A DNA stretch of 64,000 nucleotides from positions 1 through 64,000 of the forward strand of contig NZ_QZEY01000021.1 of the NCBI RefSeq assembly GCF_003594875.1. The letters run 5' to 3'. Under the pieces are notes generated by a model. It ran no database searches, had not been told where the DNA came from, and saw only the letters and a program-made list of their open reading frames with translations. The DNA is from Bailinhaonella thermotolerans (GTDB lineage Bacteria; Actinomycetota; Actinomycetes; Streptosporangiales; Streptosporangiaceae). Position numbers and translations under genes: made by a program. Shown piece by piece: positions 23,990-32,644 of this stretch (positions within the stretch are counted from its first letter, which is position 1; every line of letters begins with the position of its first letter).

Positions 23990-24558
23990 AGGGAGGCCCC
24001 CGGCGGCAGGGACCCGCGGCACGGGACCCGCGGCACGGGACCCGCGGAGGAGGCCGGCCCGGGACAGGGCGCCACCCGCGAGCGGCCGCCCGCTCCTCTC
24101 CCACCGGCGAACGCGAGGCCCCGCCAGGGGGAGCCCGCGACGGGGACCCCATCGAGCAGGTGGGCGCAGGGACAGGCCGCCGCCCCGCAGAGGTGCCCGG
24201 CGTAGGCGACCGGCGTAGGCGGCCGGCGGAGGCGACCCGGGAGAAGGCGGCTGGAAGAGGCCGCTCAGGAGGAAGAGGTCACTCTCCGGCGGAACGAGGT
24301 CACTCTCGGGAGGAAGAGACCGCTCAGGAGAAGGCGCCCGGCGGAGGAGGCCCCGACGGGGAAGAGTGGGCGCATGGGCGGGCCGCCAACCGGAAGAGGC
24401 ACGCGGGAGAGGGCGGCCCGGAGAAGGGCGCCTCGGAGAGGGCCGGGGTACTGCATGTGGGAGGGCGTTCGCGCCGGCCGGCGGGGCTGGGGCCGGGCAT
24501 GGGGGAACGCCGGCGGGGGCCCGGCGTTCGGGTGGCAGGCCGTGGGCCGGCGCGGGCG
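23990..24558. other. Gene-free, purine-rich stretch
   Basis: No frame here has convincing codon use or a start signal. Short repeats occur around 24262-24335: GAGGTCACTCTC twice and GACCGCTCAGGA-like twice, within a run rich in GGAAGAG and GGAGAAGGC. It may be the decayed remnant of a repeat. Confidence 0.5.
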
Positions 24559-24969
24559 TCAGTCCAGGCGGCCCTGGCTGCCGGAGTCGACGAAGCCCCG
24601 GATGTCCGGCGGGAGGCTGTCGCGGACCTTCTCCATGATGTGGCCCTGGGTCGCCTCGTCGACGACCTCCAGGACGGCGCGGGCGACGTGGGCGGCCTTG
24701 GGCTCGTCCACGCCGGCGCGGTCGGCGACCCGGTCCACGAACTCCTGCCGGTCGAAGTGCTCGCCCGTCCCCTGGCCGCCGAGCACCTCGGTCCTGCGCA
24801 GGTGCTCGCCGATCTCGTGCGGCAACTGCGAGGCCAGGTTGTCGGCCAGGCCCTCGGGGATGCGCTCCCCCACCGTCTCCAGGGTCGCGCGGGTGGCGCG
24901 CTCGGCGTCCCCGCGGCTCGCCAGGTGCGCTCGCGACTGCACCTGCCCGATGAACTCGTCGTGCTGCAT
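24559..24969 (-). CDS. DUF2267 protein
   Basis: A 136-residue helical protein with the two similar four-helix halves typical of DUF2267 (FIGQVQSRAHL... and FVDRVADRAGV...). Family members are frequent next to stress proteins and small charged proteins in actinobacteria; biochemical function is unknown. The ATG at 24969 has AGGAGG upstream. It is the second gene after a 61-residue gene 12 bp upstream. Confidence 0.88.
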   Translation of the reverse strand: MQHDEFIGQVQSRAHLASRGDAERATRATLETVGERIPEGLADNLASQLPHEIGEHLRRTEVLGGQGTGEHFDRQEFVDRVADRAGVDEPKAAHVARAVLEVVDEATQGHIMEKVRDSLPPDIRGFVDSGSQGRLD

Positions 24970-24981
24970 GTGATCCTCCTG

Positions 24982-25167
24982 CTACCGCTCGCCCTTGGGT
25001 CCCCGGCCGCGCTCGCTCTGCCGCTCCGGGGCGTACTTCGGGTCGCGCTGGAGGCGGCGGTTCGCCTCGCGATCCGCCTCCTCGTCGGCGGCCGCACCGG
25101 TGTTCTCCAGGCGTTTGCGCAGATGCGCGCGCTTGATGTCATAGCCGTGGCTACCGGGACGCGGCAT
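24982..25167 (-). CDS. Small charged protein (61 aa) in operon with DUF2267
   Basis: Starts at the ATG at 25167 just behind AGGAGGGG. The peptide (MPRPGSHGYDIKRAHLRKRL) is highly charged, with a helical centre EEADREANRRL and a basic tail; it looks largely disordered. It is strongly coding by codon bias. It precedes DUF2267 by 12 bp and is divergent from another small basic gene. No known family. Confidence 0.75.
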   Translation of the reverse strand: MPRPGSHGYDIKRAHLRKRLENTGAAADEEADREANRRLQRDPKYAPERQSERGRGPKGER

Positions 25168-25338
25168 TTCCCCTCCTAGGTATGTCCGTATGTGGGTGCA
25201 CTGCCCCGTTTCGTCCGGACATGCTGCGAGGTAAGCCTGTCCTTCCCCTGAGGTGACATCTGGTTTCGGCCGGATCGGTCCGGGCAGTGCGACCAGTCCG
25301 GAAATAGTCAGACATTCCGCACTGGAGAGGGGACCGGC

Positions 25339-25557
25339 ATGGTCAACCCGCAGCAGCCAGAGATGCGCAGGTCCGGACGCGGCCAGACGACCCAGGAGGG
25401 CGTCGAGGCCAACAGCCCCCGCAGCAAGGTCGGCAAGGGGACCGCGAAGAGCCTGGGCAAGGGCCGCGGCCACCCCCACGGCACCGACCGCATGAACAAG
25501 GGCGGCGGCAAGGGCGGCGGCGTCCCGCCGGACCAGCGCCCGCCCCACCCCGCCTGA
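25339..25557 (+). CDS. Small basic, glycine-rich protein (72 aa)
   Basis: The ATG at 25339 follows AGAGGGG. The product is disordered and basic (SKVGKGTAKSLGKGRGHPHG, then GGGKGGG), with no membrane segment. The composition suggests RNA or DNA binding or a desiccation/stress role, but this is inference. It is divergent from the 61-residue/DUF2267 operon across 171 bp that contain an inverted repeat ATGTCCG/CGGACAT (25182-25222). Confidence 0.65.
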   Translation: MVNPQQPEMRRSGRGQTTQEGVEANSPRSKVGKGTAKSLGKGRGHPHGTDRMNKGGGKGGGVPPDQRPPHPA

Positions 25558-25650
25558 GGCCCCAGCCGTACGGCCGGCGCCCGCCGCGCCCCCACGTGCC
25601 GGGGCGGTACGGCGGGCCGCCGGGCCGTACCCGCAGACGCGGCGGCACGC

Positions 25651-25716
25651 GGGGACAGGACCGCACACGGGGACGGGACCGCACACGGGGACGGGACCGC
25701 ACACGGGGACGGGACG
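25651..25716. repeat. 18-bp tandem repeat
   Basis: The unit ACCGCACACGGGGACGGG is repeated about three and a half times, followed by degenerate GGGGACG units to about 25765. It lies upstream of the DUF2795 gene. Short tandem repeats like this arise by slippage and may vary in copy number between strains. Confidence 0.75.
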
Positions 25717-25803
25717 GCGCGGGGACGGGGCGACACGCGAGGACGGGGACGACAGGCGGGGACGCGTTTATAAGCGCAGGTCATCGAGGGTATGGGGGCT
25801 GGC

Positions 25804-26154
25804 ATGAAGTTGAATGATCCCGACGAGATCGGCGAGGTCCTGCACGACTTCGACTTTCCCGCGGACAAGGAACAGCTCGTCGACCACGCGCGGCGGGTCG
25901 CGCCGGGGAGCGACGTGGCCCGGGCGCTGGCGGCGCTGCCGCTCGGGTCGTACGACAACCTGGCCGAGGTCGTGCGCAGCGTGCCGCAGGACCCGGCGCC
26001 GAACCGGAACGCCGCCCAGCGGACGGCCCAGAAGCGGGAGCACCCGCGCGGCGGGATCGCCGAGTCCGAGCGGCCGGTGCCCCCCTCGCCGATCGAGCAG
26101 GCGATGCGGCAGGACGTGCGGCGGTCCACGGGCGGCCGCCCGCGGGAGACGTAG
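25804..26154 (+). CDS. DUF2795 protein
   Basis: A 116-residue protein. Residues 8-60 form DUF2795 (FDFPADKEQLVDHARR, then LPLGSYDNLAEVVRSV), a small helical domain widespread in actinobacteria and unassigned in function. The rest is disordered. The ATG at 25804 is preferred, though one at 25792 is in frame. The next gene begins directly after its stop (TAGATG), so the pair is an operon. Confidence 0.82.
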   Translation: MKLNDPDEIGEVLHDFDFPADKEQLVDHARRVAPGSDVARALAALPLGSYDNLAEVVRSVPQDPAPNRNAAQRTAQKREHPRGGIAESERPVPPSPIEQAMRQDVRRSTGGRPRET

Positions 26155-26832
26155 ATGGCGCACGATCCCGGGCTGGACGAGCTGCGGCTGGTGGTGGACG
26201 CCCTCTTCGACGGCCGCGAGCACGCGCACAGCCGTGAGCTCTACGTGCGGGCGTCGGACGACGACCGGCTGCCCTCCGGCGTGCTGGCGCTGCTCCACGA
26301 CATCCCGACCGGGGAGTACTCCCGCGCGGACCTGATCCAGGAGATCGACGAGGTGGTGCGCAGGCACGGCCATCCGGAGGGCTTCCACCCCGACCCGCCG
26401 GGCCCGGTGCGCCGCCCGGCCGGCGCGGAGCCCCCGGACGAGACCGGCCCGCCGGAGCCGGCCGCCCAGGCGTCCCGCACCGGCCCGCCGGCACAAGACC
26501 GGTCAGCGCAAGACCGGCCAGCGCAAGACCGGCCAGCGCAGGGCCCGCCGGCGCGGACCGGCCCGGCGGCGGCCGGGGCGCCGGGCGGGACGACGCCGCT
26601 GGAGGAGACGCCCGAGGTCGAGCGCGCGGTCGAGGACGACACGACCGTGGACAACCCGAGGCTGCGCCCGCCCGCCGGGCCCGACGGCGAGCCGGACTTC
26701 CGCGAGCCGCCCCCCGCCGGCGAGTCCACCCTGGGCTACCAGCGCCCGGACCGCCTCCACGAGGGCCCGCCCCTGACCGGCGAGGGCGTCCGGGAGCCGT
26801 GGCCGGGCCGCGAGCCCTGGCCCGGCGAGTAG
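26155..26832 (+). CDS. DUF2795-like protein with long proline-rich tail
   Basis: A 225-residue protein abutting the DUF2795 gene. Residues 5-72 are structured and end in IPTGEYSRADLIQEIDEVV, similar in pattern to DUF2795. Residues 75-225 are proline/glutamate-rich and disordered. Within the tail the unit AQDRP is repeated three times from 15-base DNA repeats (about 26506-26541). No enzymatic motif is seen. It probably works with its upstream neighbour. Confidence 0.72.
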   Translation: MAHDPGLDELRLVVDALFDGREHAHSRELYVRASDDDRLPSGVLALLHDIPTGEYSRADLIQEIDEVVRRHGHPEGFHPDPPGPVRRPAGAEPPDETGPPEPAAQASRTGPPAQDRSAQDRPAQDRPAQGPPARTGPAAAGAPGGTTPLEETPEVERAVEDDTTVDNPRLRPPAGPDGEPDFREPPPAGESTLGYQRPDRLHEGPPLTGEGVREPWPGREPWPGE

Positions 26833-26881
26833 AGCAGCGGCGGAGCACCGGAGTGGCGGGGAGCGGCGGCGGGCGGAGACG

Positions 26882-27433
26882 CTAGGCGGCGCCCGGAGCG
26901 GTCCCCCGGACCGCGCCCGCGGCGCCGCGGACGTAGACGATGTGCGGGCCGCCGTAGTGGAGGCCGCGGCCCGCCTCCGCGAACCCCAGCCGCTCGGCCA
27001 CCCTGCGTGACCGGACGTTCTCCTCGTGCACGAGCGCGACCACCTCGGGGACGCGCAGTGTGCCGAACGCGTGCCCGAGCACGGCGTCCAGGGCCTCGGT
27101 GGCCAGGCCCCGCCCCTGGTACGACGGCATCAGGTACCACCCGACCTCGGGCCGCCCGTCCCCCAGCTCCTTGCTCGGCGCCAGGTCCCCGTGCCCGGCG
27201 AACTCCCCGGTCTCGCGGTCCTCCCAGGCGTACGATCCCATGCCCTCGGGGTAGTCGGCCGTCAGCAGCTCGTCCACGTGCTGGGCGACGAGCTCGCGCG
27301 TGACGGGGAAGGGCAGGAAGCGGGCCGCCTCGGGGTCGGAGAGCAGTTCGTACAGCGGCTCCTCGTCGCCGGCGCGCAGGGGGCGCAGCCGCAACCGGGC
27401 CGTGAGCAGTTCGGGAACGTTCACCTTCCGCAC
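26882..27433 (-). CDS. GNAT acetyltransferase (RimJ/RimL type)
   Basis: About 183 residues. The domain starts TARLRLRPLRAGDEEPLYELL, has the acetyl-CoA loop YQGRGLATEALDA and ends ERLGFAEAGRG, all standard for the RimJ/RimL branch that modifies protein N-termini or small amines. Start uncertain: GTG codons at 27433 and 27424 are possible and neither has a clear ribosome site. It is divergent from the GPP34 gene. Confidence 0.85.
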   Translation of the reverse strand: MRKVNVPELLTARLRLRPLRAGDEEPLYELLSDPEAARFLPFPVTRELVAQHVDELLTADYPEGMGSYAWEDRETGEFAGHGDLAPSKELGDGRPEVGWYLMPSYQGRGLATEALDAVLGHAFGTLRVPEVVALVHEENVRSRRVAERLGFAEAGRGLHYGGPHIVYVRGAAGAVRGTAPGAA

Positions 27434-27505
27434 GCTAACCGGTGGCGCGTCCCGCGATCGACCCGATTTCCCGCCGCCGGCCCGCCCTGTCCTCCGGCCG
27501 AGAAA

Positions 27506-27522
27506 AGTGATATCACTATGAT
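27506..27522 (+). promoter_or_regulatory. Promoter of the GPP34 gene with palindromic operator
   Basis: AGTGATATCACT (27506-27517) is a perfect 12-bp palindrome that overlaps a good -10 hexamer TATGAT (27517-27522). The GPP34 start follows 27 bp later with GAGGAGG between. Confidence 0.6.
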
Positions 27523-27548
27523 AGGCACCCACCGAGGAGGACAGCCGA

Positions 27549-28187
27549 GTGCACGCCCCCGAGACCCTTCCCGAGCGGCTCTACCTGCTCGCGTACGACC
27601 CCGAGCGCGGCCGGCTCACCGCCCGCTCCCAGCTCGGCATGGTGGTCCGCGCCGCCGCCCTGGCCGAACTCCGCATCCAGGGCCTCCTCCAGGACCGCGA
27701 CGACCGCCCGGCCGCCGCCCACGGGGCCCGTTCCGACGACCCGCTGCTCGCCGAGATCCTCCGCCAGATCTCCGAGTCCCGCCCCCGCCGCTGGCACCAC
27801 TGGGTGGGCAAGAACGCGACCCGGGCCTCCCGCCTGGTCCGCGAGCGCCTGGCCGAGACCGGCTGGATCCAGACCGAGCGGCGCGCGGTGCTGGGGATCT
27901 TCCCCTACACCCGCGTCTCGGTCAGCGACCCCCGCCCGGTGCGGGACCTCACCGACGCGGTGCGCCACGCGGTGACGACGGCGCGCCCCACCACCCGGCG
28001 GGACGAGCGCGAGGCCGCCACCGTGGCCCTCTGCGTCACCGGGGACCTCAAGCGCGTGCTCGACCGCCGCGCCCGCCGCGCCCACAAGGACCGCATCGCC
28101 AAGATCGTCGCGCAGGCCGGCCCGGTCCCGCCCGCCCTGCGCAAGGCCATCCGGGACTCCCAGGCCGCCGCAGCCTCCGCCGGCTGA
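27549..28187 (+). CDS. GPP34-family protein
   Basis: A 212-residue protein of the Golgi phosphoprotein 3 fold. LPERLYLLAYDPERGR at the N-terminus, followed by AAALAELRIQGLL and a basic central helix region, match the family. In eukaryotes GPP34 binds phosphatidylinositol-4-phosphate; in actinobacteria the role is unknown, and these genes are abundant and often regulated in development. The GTG at 27549 has GAGGAGG nine bases before. A palindrome at its -10 suggests tight repression. Confidence 0.88.
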   Translation: MHAPETLPERLYLLAYDPERGRLTARSQLGMVVRAAALAELRIQGLLQDRDDRPAAAHGARSDDPLLAEILRQISESRPRRWHHWVGKNATRASRLVRERLAETGWIQTERRAVLGIFPYTRVSVSDPRPVRDLTDAVRHAVTTARPTTRRDEREAATVALCVTGDLKRVLDRRARRAHKDRIAKIVAQAGPVPPALRKAIRDSQAAAASAG

Positions 28188-28209
28188 GCCGGCTGAGCCG
28201 GGCGGCCCG

Positions 28210-28983
28210 TCAGCGCGCCTCCGGGTCGTGGGCGAGGACGGTGCGCCCGCCGTCCACCGGGAGGGTCGCGCCGGTGACGAAGGAGGCGTCGGCGGAGAGG
28301 AGGTACGCCACGGCGGCGGCCACCTCCCCGGCCCGCGCCACGCGCCCCAGCGGGTGGAGGCGGGCCATCTGACGCTCCACGGACACCGCCGCCTCCTCGT
28401 CCAGCCCGCCGAGGAAGTCCCGGTAGCGCTCGGTCTCCACCGAGCCCGGGGCCACGGCGTTCACCCGGACGCCCCGCGGGCCGTACTCCACGGCGAGCGC
28501 TCGCGTCAGCCCCTCGATGGCCGCCTTGGCCGTGACGTACGGCAGGCAGCCGGGCACCGCCTGCCGCGCCTGGTGGGACGAGACGTTGACGATCGCGCCC
28601 GCCGTGCCGGCCGCCAGGAACCTGCGCACGGCCGCCGAGCAGCCGGTCAGCACCGGCCCGAGGTTCATCGTGACGAGGTCGAGCACCTGCGACGGCGGGG
28701 TGTCGTGCAGCGAGGCGTCCCGGAACCGCGCCGCGTTGTTCACCCACCCGGCCAGTTCCCCCATCCGCTCGGCCGCGTCGGCCGCCCGCTCCGCGACCCC
28801 GGCGTCCCCGGCATCCCCGATCTCGGCGCGCACCCTGTCCCGCCCGGGGTGGCCGCCCATCCACTCGACGGCGGCGGGGTCGGCCTCCACGACCACCACC
28901 GAACCCCCGTCCCGCAGCAGCCGCTCCACGATCGCGCGCCCGATCCCCCGTCCCCCGCCGGTCACCACGAAAGCCGAACCCAT
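28210..28983 (-). CDS. Short-chain dehydrogenase/reductase
   Basis: A 257-residue classical SDR. The cofactor motif TGGGRGIG is at 8-15, NNA at 82-84, and the catalytic Ser136, Tyr149 and Lys153 are in place; Asp35 after the second strand (VVEAD) points to NAD rather than NADP. The ATG at 28983 has AAGGGG seven bases before. It is divergent from an aldehyde dehydrogenase, which suggests a two-step alcohol-aldehyde-acid oxidation; the substrate is unknown. Confidence 0.9.
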   Translation of the reverse strand: MGSAFVVTGGGRGIGRAIVERLLRDGGSVVVVEADPAAVEWMGGHPGRDRVRAEIGDAGDAGVAERAADAAERMGELAGWVNNAARFRDASLHDTPPSQVLDLVTMNLGPVLTGCSAAVRRFLAAGTAGAIVNVSSHQARQAVPGCLPYVTAKAAIEGLTRALAVEYGPRGVRVNAVAPGSVETERYRDFLGGLDEEAAVSVERQMARLHPLGRVARAGEVAAAVAYLLSADASFVTGATLPVDGGRTVLAHDPEAR

Positions 28984-29158
28984 GCGCACCCCTTCGGTCA
29001 CTCCGGTAGCTCCCTTCCAGTCTGTCCCGCCGGTTCCCCCTCGCGTCGCCCTCGTCGTGATCTCGCGATCGCACGAGGTCCGGCCGGGAGGAGGGACTAG
29101 GCGGGAGCGGGGCGGGTACTGCTGGCGGGAACGTTTCGGTGGCGAAGGAGGGGTTTCG

Positions 29159-30589
29159 TTGCGGGCCAGGGATCGATGGGTGTTCGTGGACGGGGCTTGG
29201 CGGGCCTGCAAGGGGGGCGGGACCCGGGTCGTCGAGGATCCCTCGGGGGCGGGGGCCGTCGGGGAGGCGCCGCTCGGGGACGAGAAGGACGTGCACGACG
29301 CGGTGGAGGCCGCCCGCGCCGCGTTCCCCGCGTGGGCGCGCACGGCTCCCGCCGAGCGCGGGGCGGCGCTGCGCGCGATGGCGGCGCGGGTGCGGGAGCG
29401 GGCCGATGAACTGGCCCGGCTCGTCACGCGGGAGATGGGCAAGCCGTACGGCGACGCGCTGGGCGGGGTCGAGGCGGGGGCCGGGACGCTGGAGCAGTAC
29501 GCCGAGCTGGGGCCGGTGCACCGGGGGCGGAGCCTGCAGGGGGCCTGGGACGCCGCCGACCTGATGGTGCTGGAGCCGCGCGGCGTCGTCGGGGTGATCA
29601 CCCCGTGGAACGACCCGGTGGCGATCGCCTGCGGTCTCGCCGGGGCGGCGCTGGTCACCGGGAACACCGTGGTGCACAAGCCGTCCGAGCGGACGCCGCA
29701 CACCGGGGCGCTGCTGGTGGAGATCGTCGCCGGGGAGCTCCCGCCGGGGGTCCTGAACCTGGTCACCGGGGACGGGCGGGCCGGGGAGGCGCTGGCCGGG
29801 CACGAGGACCTGGACGTCATCGCGCACGTGGGCTCCACGGCGGCCGGGCGGCGGATCGCCGCGGCCGCCGCGCGGACCGGGGCCAAGGCCCTGCTGGAGA
29901 ACGGGGGCAAGGACCCGCTGATCGTGGACGCGGGCGTGGACCCGGAGTGGGCGGCCGAGCAGGCCGCGATCGGGTGCTTCGCCAACGCCGGGCAGATCTG
30001 CACGTCGGTGGAGCGGATCTACGTCCACGAGGACGTGGCCGGGCCGTTCACCGAGGCGCTGGTACGGCGGGCCCGCGCGCTGCGGCGGGGACCGGGGCTC
30101 GGGGAGGGCGTCGAGCTGGGACCGCTCGTGGACCGGGCGCAGCGCGACGCCGTGCACCGGCACGTGACCGGCGCGGTGAGCGCGGGGGCGCGGCTGCTGA
30201 CCGGGGGCGAGATCCCCGAGGGGGACGGCGCGTTCTACCCGGCGACCGTGCTGACGGACTGCTCCGACGAGATGGAGCTCATGAGCGAGGAGACGTTCGG
30301 CCCGGTCGCGCCGATCCGGGTCGTCCGGTCCTTCGACGAGGCGCTGGCCGCCGCCGCGCGGTCGCCGTACGGGCTGGCGGCGGTGGTGCTCACGCCGTCG
30401 ATGGCGAACGCGCAGCGGGCCTGGCGGGAGCTGCCGGTCGGCACCGTGAAGGTCAACGCGGTGTTCGGCGGGGCGCCGGGCGGGGCGGCCGAGCCGCTGC
30501 GCGGGAGCGGGCGAGGGTTCGGCTACGGGCCGGAACTGCTGGACGAGATGACCCACACGAAGGTGGTGCATCTGTCCCCACCCCGGTGA
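29159..30589 (+). CDS. NAD(P)-dependent aldehyde dehydrogenase
   Basis: A 476-residue ALDH. Asn151 (ITPWNDP), Lys174, Glu247 (LENGGKDP) and the catalytic Cys281 (NAGQICTS) are all present, giving a complete active site for oxidation of an aldehyde to its acid. The start is TTG at 29159, six bases after GGAGGGG; the frame is open far upstream but overlaps the opposite SDR gene. The divergent SDR is the likely partner enzyme. Confidence 0.92.
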   Translation: MRARDRWVFVDGAWRACKGGGTRVVEDPSGAGAVGEAPLGDEKDVHDAVEAARAAFPAWARTAPAERGAALRAMAARVRERADELARLVTREMGKPYGDALGGVEAGAGTLEQYAELGPVHRGRSLQGAWDAADLMVLEPRGVVGVITPWNDPVAIACGLAGAALVTGNTVVHKPSERTPHTGALLVEIVAGELPPGVLNLVTGDGRAGEALAGHEDLDVIAHVGSTAAGRRIAAAAARTGAKALLENGGKDPLIVDAGVDPEWAAEQAAIGCFANAGQICTSVERIYVHEDVAGPFTEALVRRARALRRGPGLGEGVELGPLVDRAQRDAVHRHVTGAVSAGARLLTGGEIPEGDGAFYPATVLTDCSDEMELMSEETFGPVAPIRVVRSFDEALAAAARSPYGLAAVVLTPSMANAQRAWRELPVGTVKVNAVFGGAPGGAAEPLRGSGRGFGYGPELLDEMTHTKVVHLSPPR

Positions 30590-30740
30590 ACCCGGCCATA
30601 GCCACCTCCGCGACCCGGTAGCGTTTACCGGGCCCTCGCGGGCCGAGTGCCGACCAGACCGGGCCCGAGGCGTCGGGCCCGGGACAGCCGGGCCCCGGGA
30701 CGGATCGGGGCCGGCACCAGACCGGGTTCAAGGAGGTGGC

Positions 30741-31574
30741 GTGAGCGAGATCGGTGTGTGGGAAGCCGTCATTCTCGGGATCGTGGAGGGAGTGACCGAG
30801 TTCCTGCCCGTCTCCTCGACAGGCCATCTCAAGATCGCCGAGGGGTTGATGGGCATCCCCGTGGACAGCCGCTCGGTGATCGCGTTCACCGCCGTCATCC
30901 AGGTCGGGGCCATCGCCGCCGTGCTGGTGTACTTCTTCTCCGACATCGTGCGGCTCGTGTCGGCCTGGTTCCGCGGGCTCCTCAACCGCGAGGAGCGGGG
31001 CCGGGACTACCAGTTCGCCTGGTGGGTGATCTACGCCACGATCCCGCTGGTGGCCGTGGGCTTCCTGCTCAAGAGCCTGATCACCGGACCGCTCAGCTCG
31101 CTGTGGGTGGTCGCGGCCTCGCTGATCATCGGCAGTGGCCTGATGTGGTCGGCCGAGCGCGCGGCCACGCTCAAGCGCGGCGAGGGCGACATCGGCCTGC
31201 GCGACGCCCTGATCGTCGGCTCCTCCCAGATCCTGGCGCTGCTCTTCCCGGGCTTCTCGCGGTCGGGCGCGACCATGTCGACCGGCCTGTTCCTGGGGCT
31301 GGACCGGGTGGCGGCCACCCGCCTGTCGTTCTTCCTGTCGATCCCCGGCCTCACCGGCGCCGGGATCTACGAGCTCAAGGACGCCATCGGCGGCACGATC
31401 GGGCTGCTCCCGCTCATCGTGGGCACGGTCGTGTCCTTCGTGGTCGCCTACGCCTCGGTCGCCTGGCTGCTGCGCTTCGTGTCCAAGCACTCCTTCCACG
31501 GCTTCGCCGTCTACCGCGTGGTCGTCGGCGTCGCGCTCTACGGCCTCCTCGCCTTCGGCGTGCTCCAGGCCTGA
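30741..31574 (+). CDS. uppP: Undecaprenyl-diphosphatase
   Basis: A 277-residue polytopic membrane enzyme that removes a phosphate from undecaprenyl pyrophosphate to recycle the lipid carrier for peptidoglycan. Signatures are EGVTEFLPVSSTGH (16-29) and the second motif PGFSRSG (170-176), including the catalytic Glu and Arg. About eight hydrophobic helices are seen. Its GTG start follows AAGGAGG. High copy of this protein gives bacitracin tolerance in other bacteria. Confidence 0.95.
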   Translation: MSEIGVWEAVILGIVEGVTEFLPVSSTGHLKIAEGLMGIPVDSRSVIAFTAVIQVGAIAAVLVYFFSDIVRLVSAWFRGLLNREERGRDYQFAWWVIYATIPLVAVGFLLKSLITGPLSSLWVVAASLIIGSGLMWSAERAATLKRGEGDIGLRDALIVGSSQILALLFPGFSRSGATMSTGLFLGLDRVAATRLSFFLSIPGLTGAGIYELKDAIGGTIGLLPLIVGTVVSFVVAYASVAWLLRFVSKHSFHGFAVYRVVVGVALYGLLAFGVLQA

Positions 31575-31702
31575 CCCGGGCGCCGCGCCGGGCCGGCTCC
31601 GCGGGCGGCGGGACGTTTCCGCAGGTCGCGATGCCGTCAAGGGTCCGCGGTGAGGGCTTTGCGGAAGGACTGAATCACCGGTTTCGGGCAATACCGGAGA
31701 CC

Positions 31703-32629
31703 ATGAGAGCGATCGTCATGGACCGGTACGGCGGGCCCGAGGTGCTGCGGATGGCCGACGAGCCCGAGCCCCGGGTCGGCCCCGACTCGGTGCTGGTGCG
31801 GGTACGCGCGGCCGGGGTGAACCCGGTGGACTGGAAGGCCCGTGAGGGATACCTGGACCCCGCGCTGGACGTGCAGTTCCCCGTGATCCCCGGCTGGGAC
31901 ATGGCCGGGGTCGTGGAGCGCGCGGGCGCGGCCGTCACCGAGTACGCGCCCGGCGACGAGGTGATCGGGTACGTCCGCAAGGACTGGCTGAGCCGCGGCA
32001 CCTACGCCGAGTACGTCGCCGCGCCCATCCGCACCCTGGCCCGCAAGCCGCCCCGCCTGTCCTGGGCCGAGGCCGCGAGCCTGCCGCTGGCCGGGCTCAC
32101 CGCCTACCAGTCGCTGGTGTCGGCGCTGCGCGTCGGCCGCGACGACGTCCTGCTCGTCCACGCGGCGGCCGGTGGCGTGGGCGCGTTCGCCGTACAGCTC
32201 GCGCGGGCCCTGGGGGCGCGCGTGATCGGCACGGCCAGCGTGCAGAACCACGACTTCCTGCGCGGCCTGGGCGCCGATCCGGTGGAGTACGGCGAGGGCC
32301 TGGCGGACCGGGTCCGCGCCCTCGCGCCCGAGGGGGTCACCGCGATCCTGGACCTGATCGGCGGGGACGCCCTCGCGGTCACGCCGCACGTGCTCGCCCC
32401 GGGCGGGCGCGTCGCCTCGATCGTGGACGCGTCCGTGCGGGAGCTGGGCGGCCGCTACGTCTACGTGCGGCCCGACGCCGACGACCTGGACGCGCTGGCC
32501 CGGCTGGTCCAGCAGGGCGAGGTGAACGTGCACGTGGCGCGGACGTTCCCGCTGGAGGACGCCGCCGAGGCGCAGCTCCTGAACGCGGGCGGGCACACGC
32601 GCGGCAAGATAGTCCTGGAGATCGGCTGA
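31703..32629 (+). CDS. Zinc-independent NADP-dependent quinone/alcohol oxidoreductase
   Basis: A 308-residue MDR-superfamily protein. N-terminal GroES-like domain (MRAIVMDRYGGPEVL, GVNPVDWKAREG) and a Rossmann domain with AAAGGVGAFAVQLA near 152-165. The cysteine zinc ligands of alcohol dehydrogenases are absent, as in quinone oxidoreductases. The ATG at 31703 has CGGAG close by. The atypical SDR gene follows at 15 bp, so the two are one transcript. Confidence 0.9.
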   Translation: MRAIVMDRYGGPEVLRMADEPEPRVGPDSVLVRVRAAGVNPVDWKAREGYLDPALDVQFPVIPGWDMAGVVERAGAAVTEYAPGDEVIGYVRKDWLSRGTYAEYVAAPIRTLARKPPRLSWAEAASLPLAGLTAYQSLVSALRVGRDDVLLVHAAAGGVGAFAVQLARALGARVIGTASVQNHDFLRGLGADPVEYGEGLADRVRALAPEGVTAILDLIGGDALAVTPHVLAPGGRVASIVDASVRELGGRYVYVRPDADDLDALARLVQQGEVNVHVARTFPLEDAAEAQLLNAGGHTRGKIVLEIG

Positions 32630-32644
32630 GGACGGGAGGACGCC

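Noticed and set aside
23977-25179. A 400-codon plus-strand gene spanning the gap after the 59-bp palindrome
   Set aside because: The start lies inside the palindrome, the translation is low complexity, and its second half is antisense to DUF2267 and the 61-residue gene.
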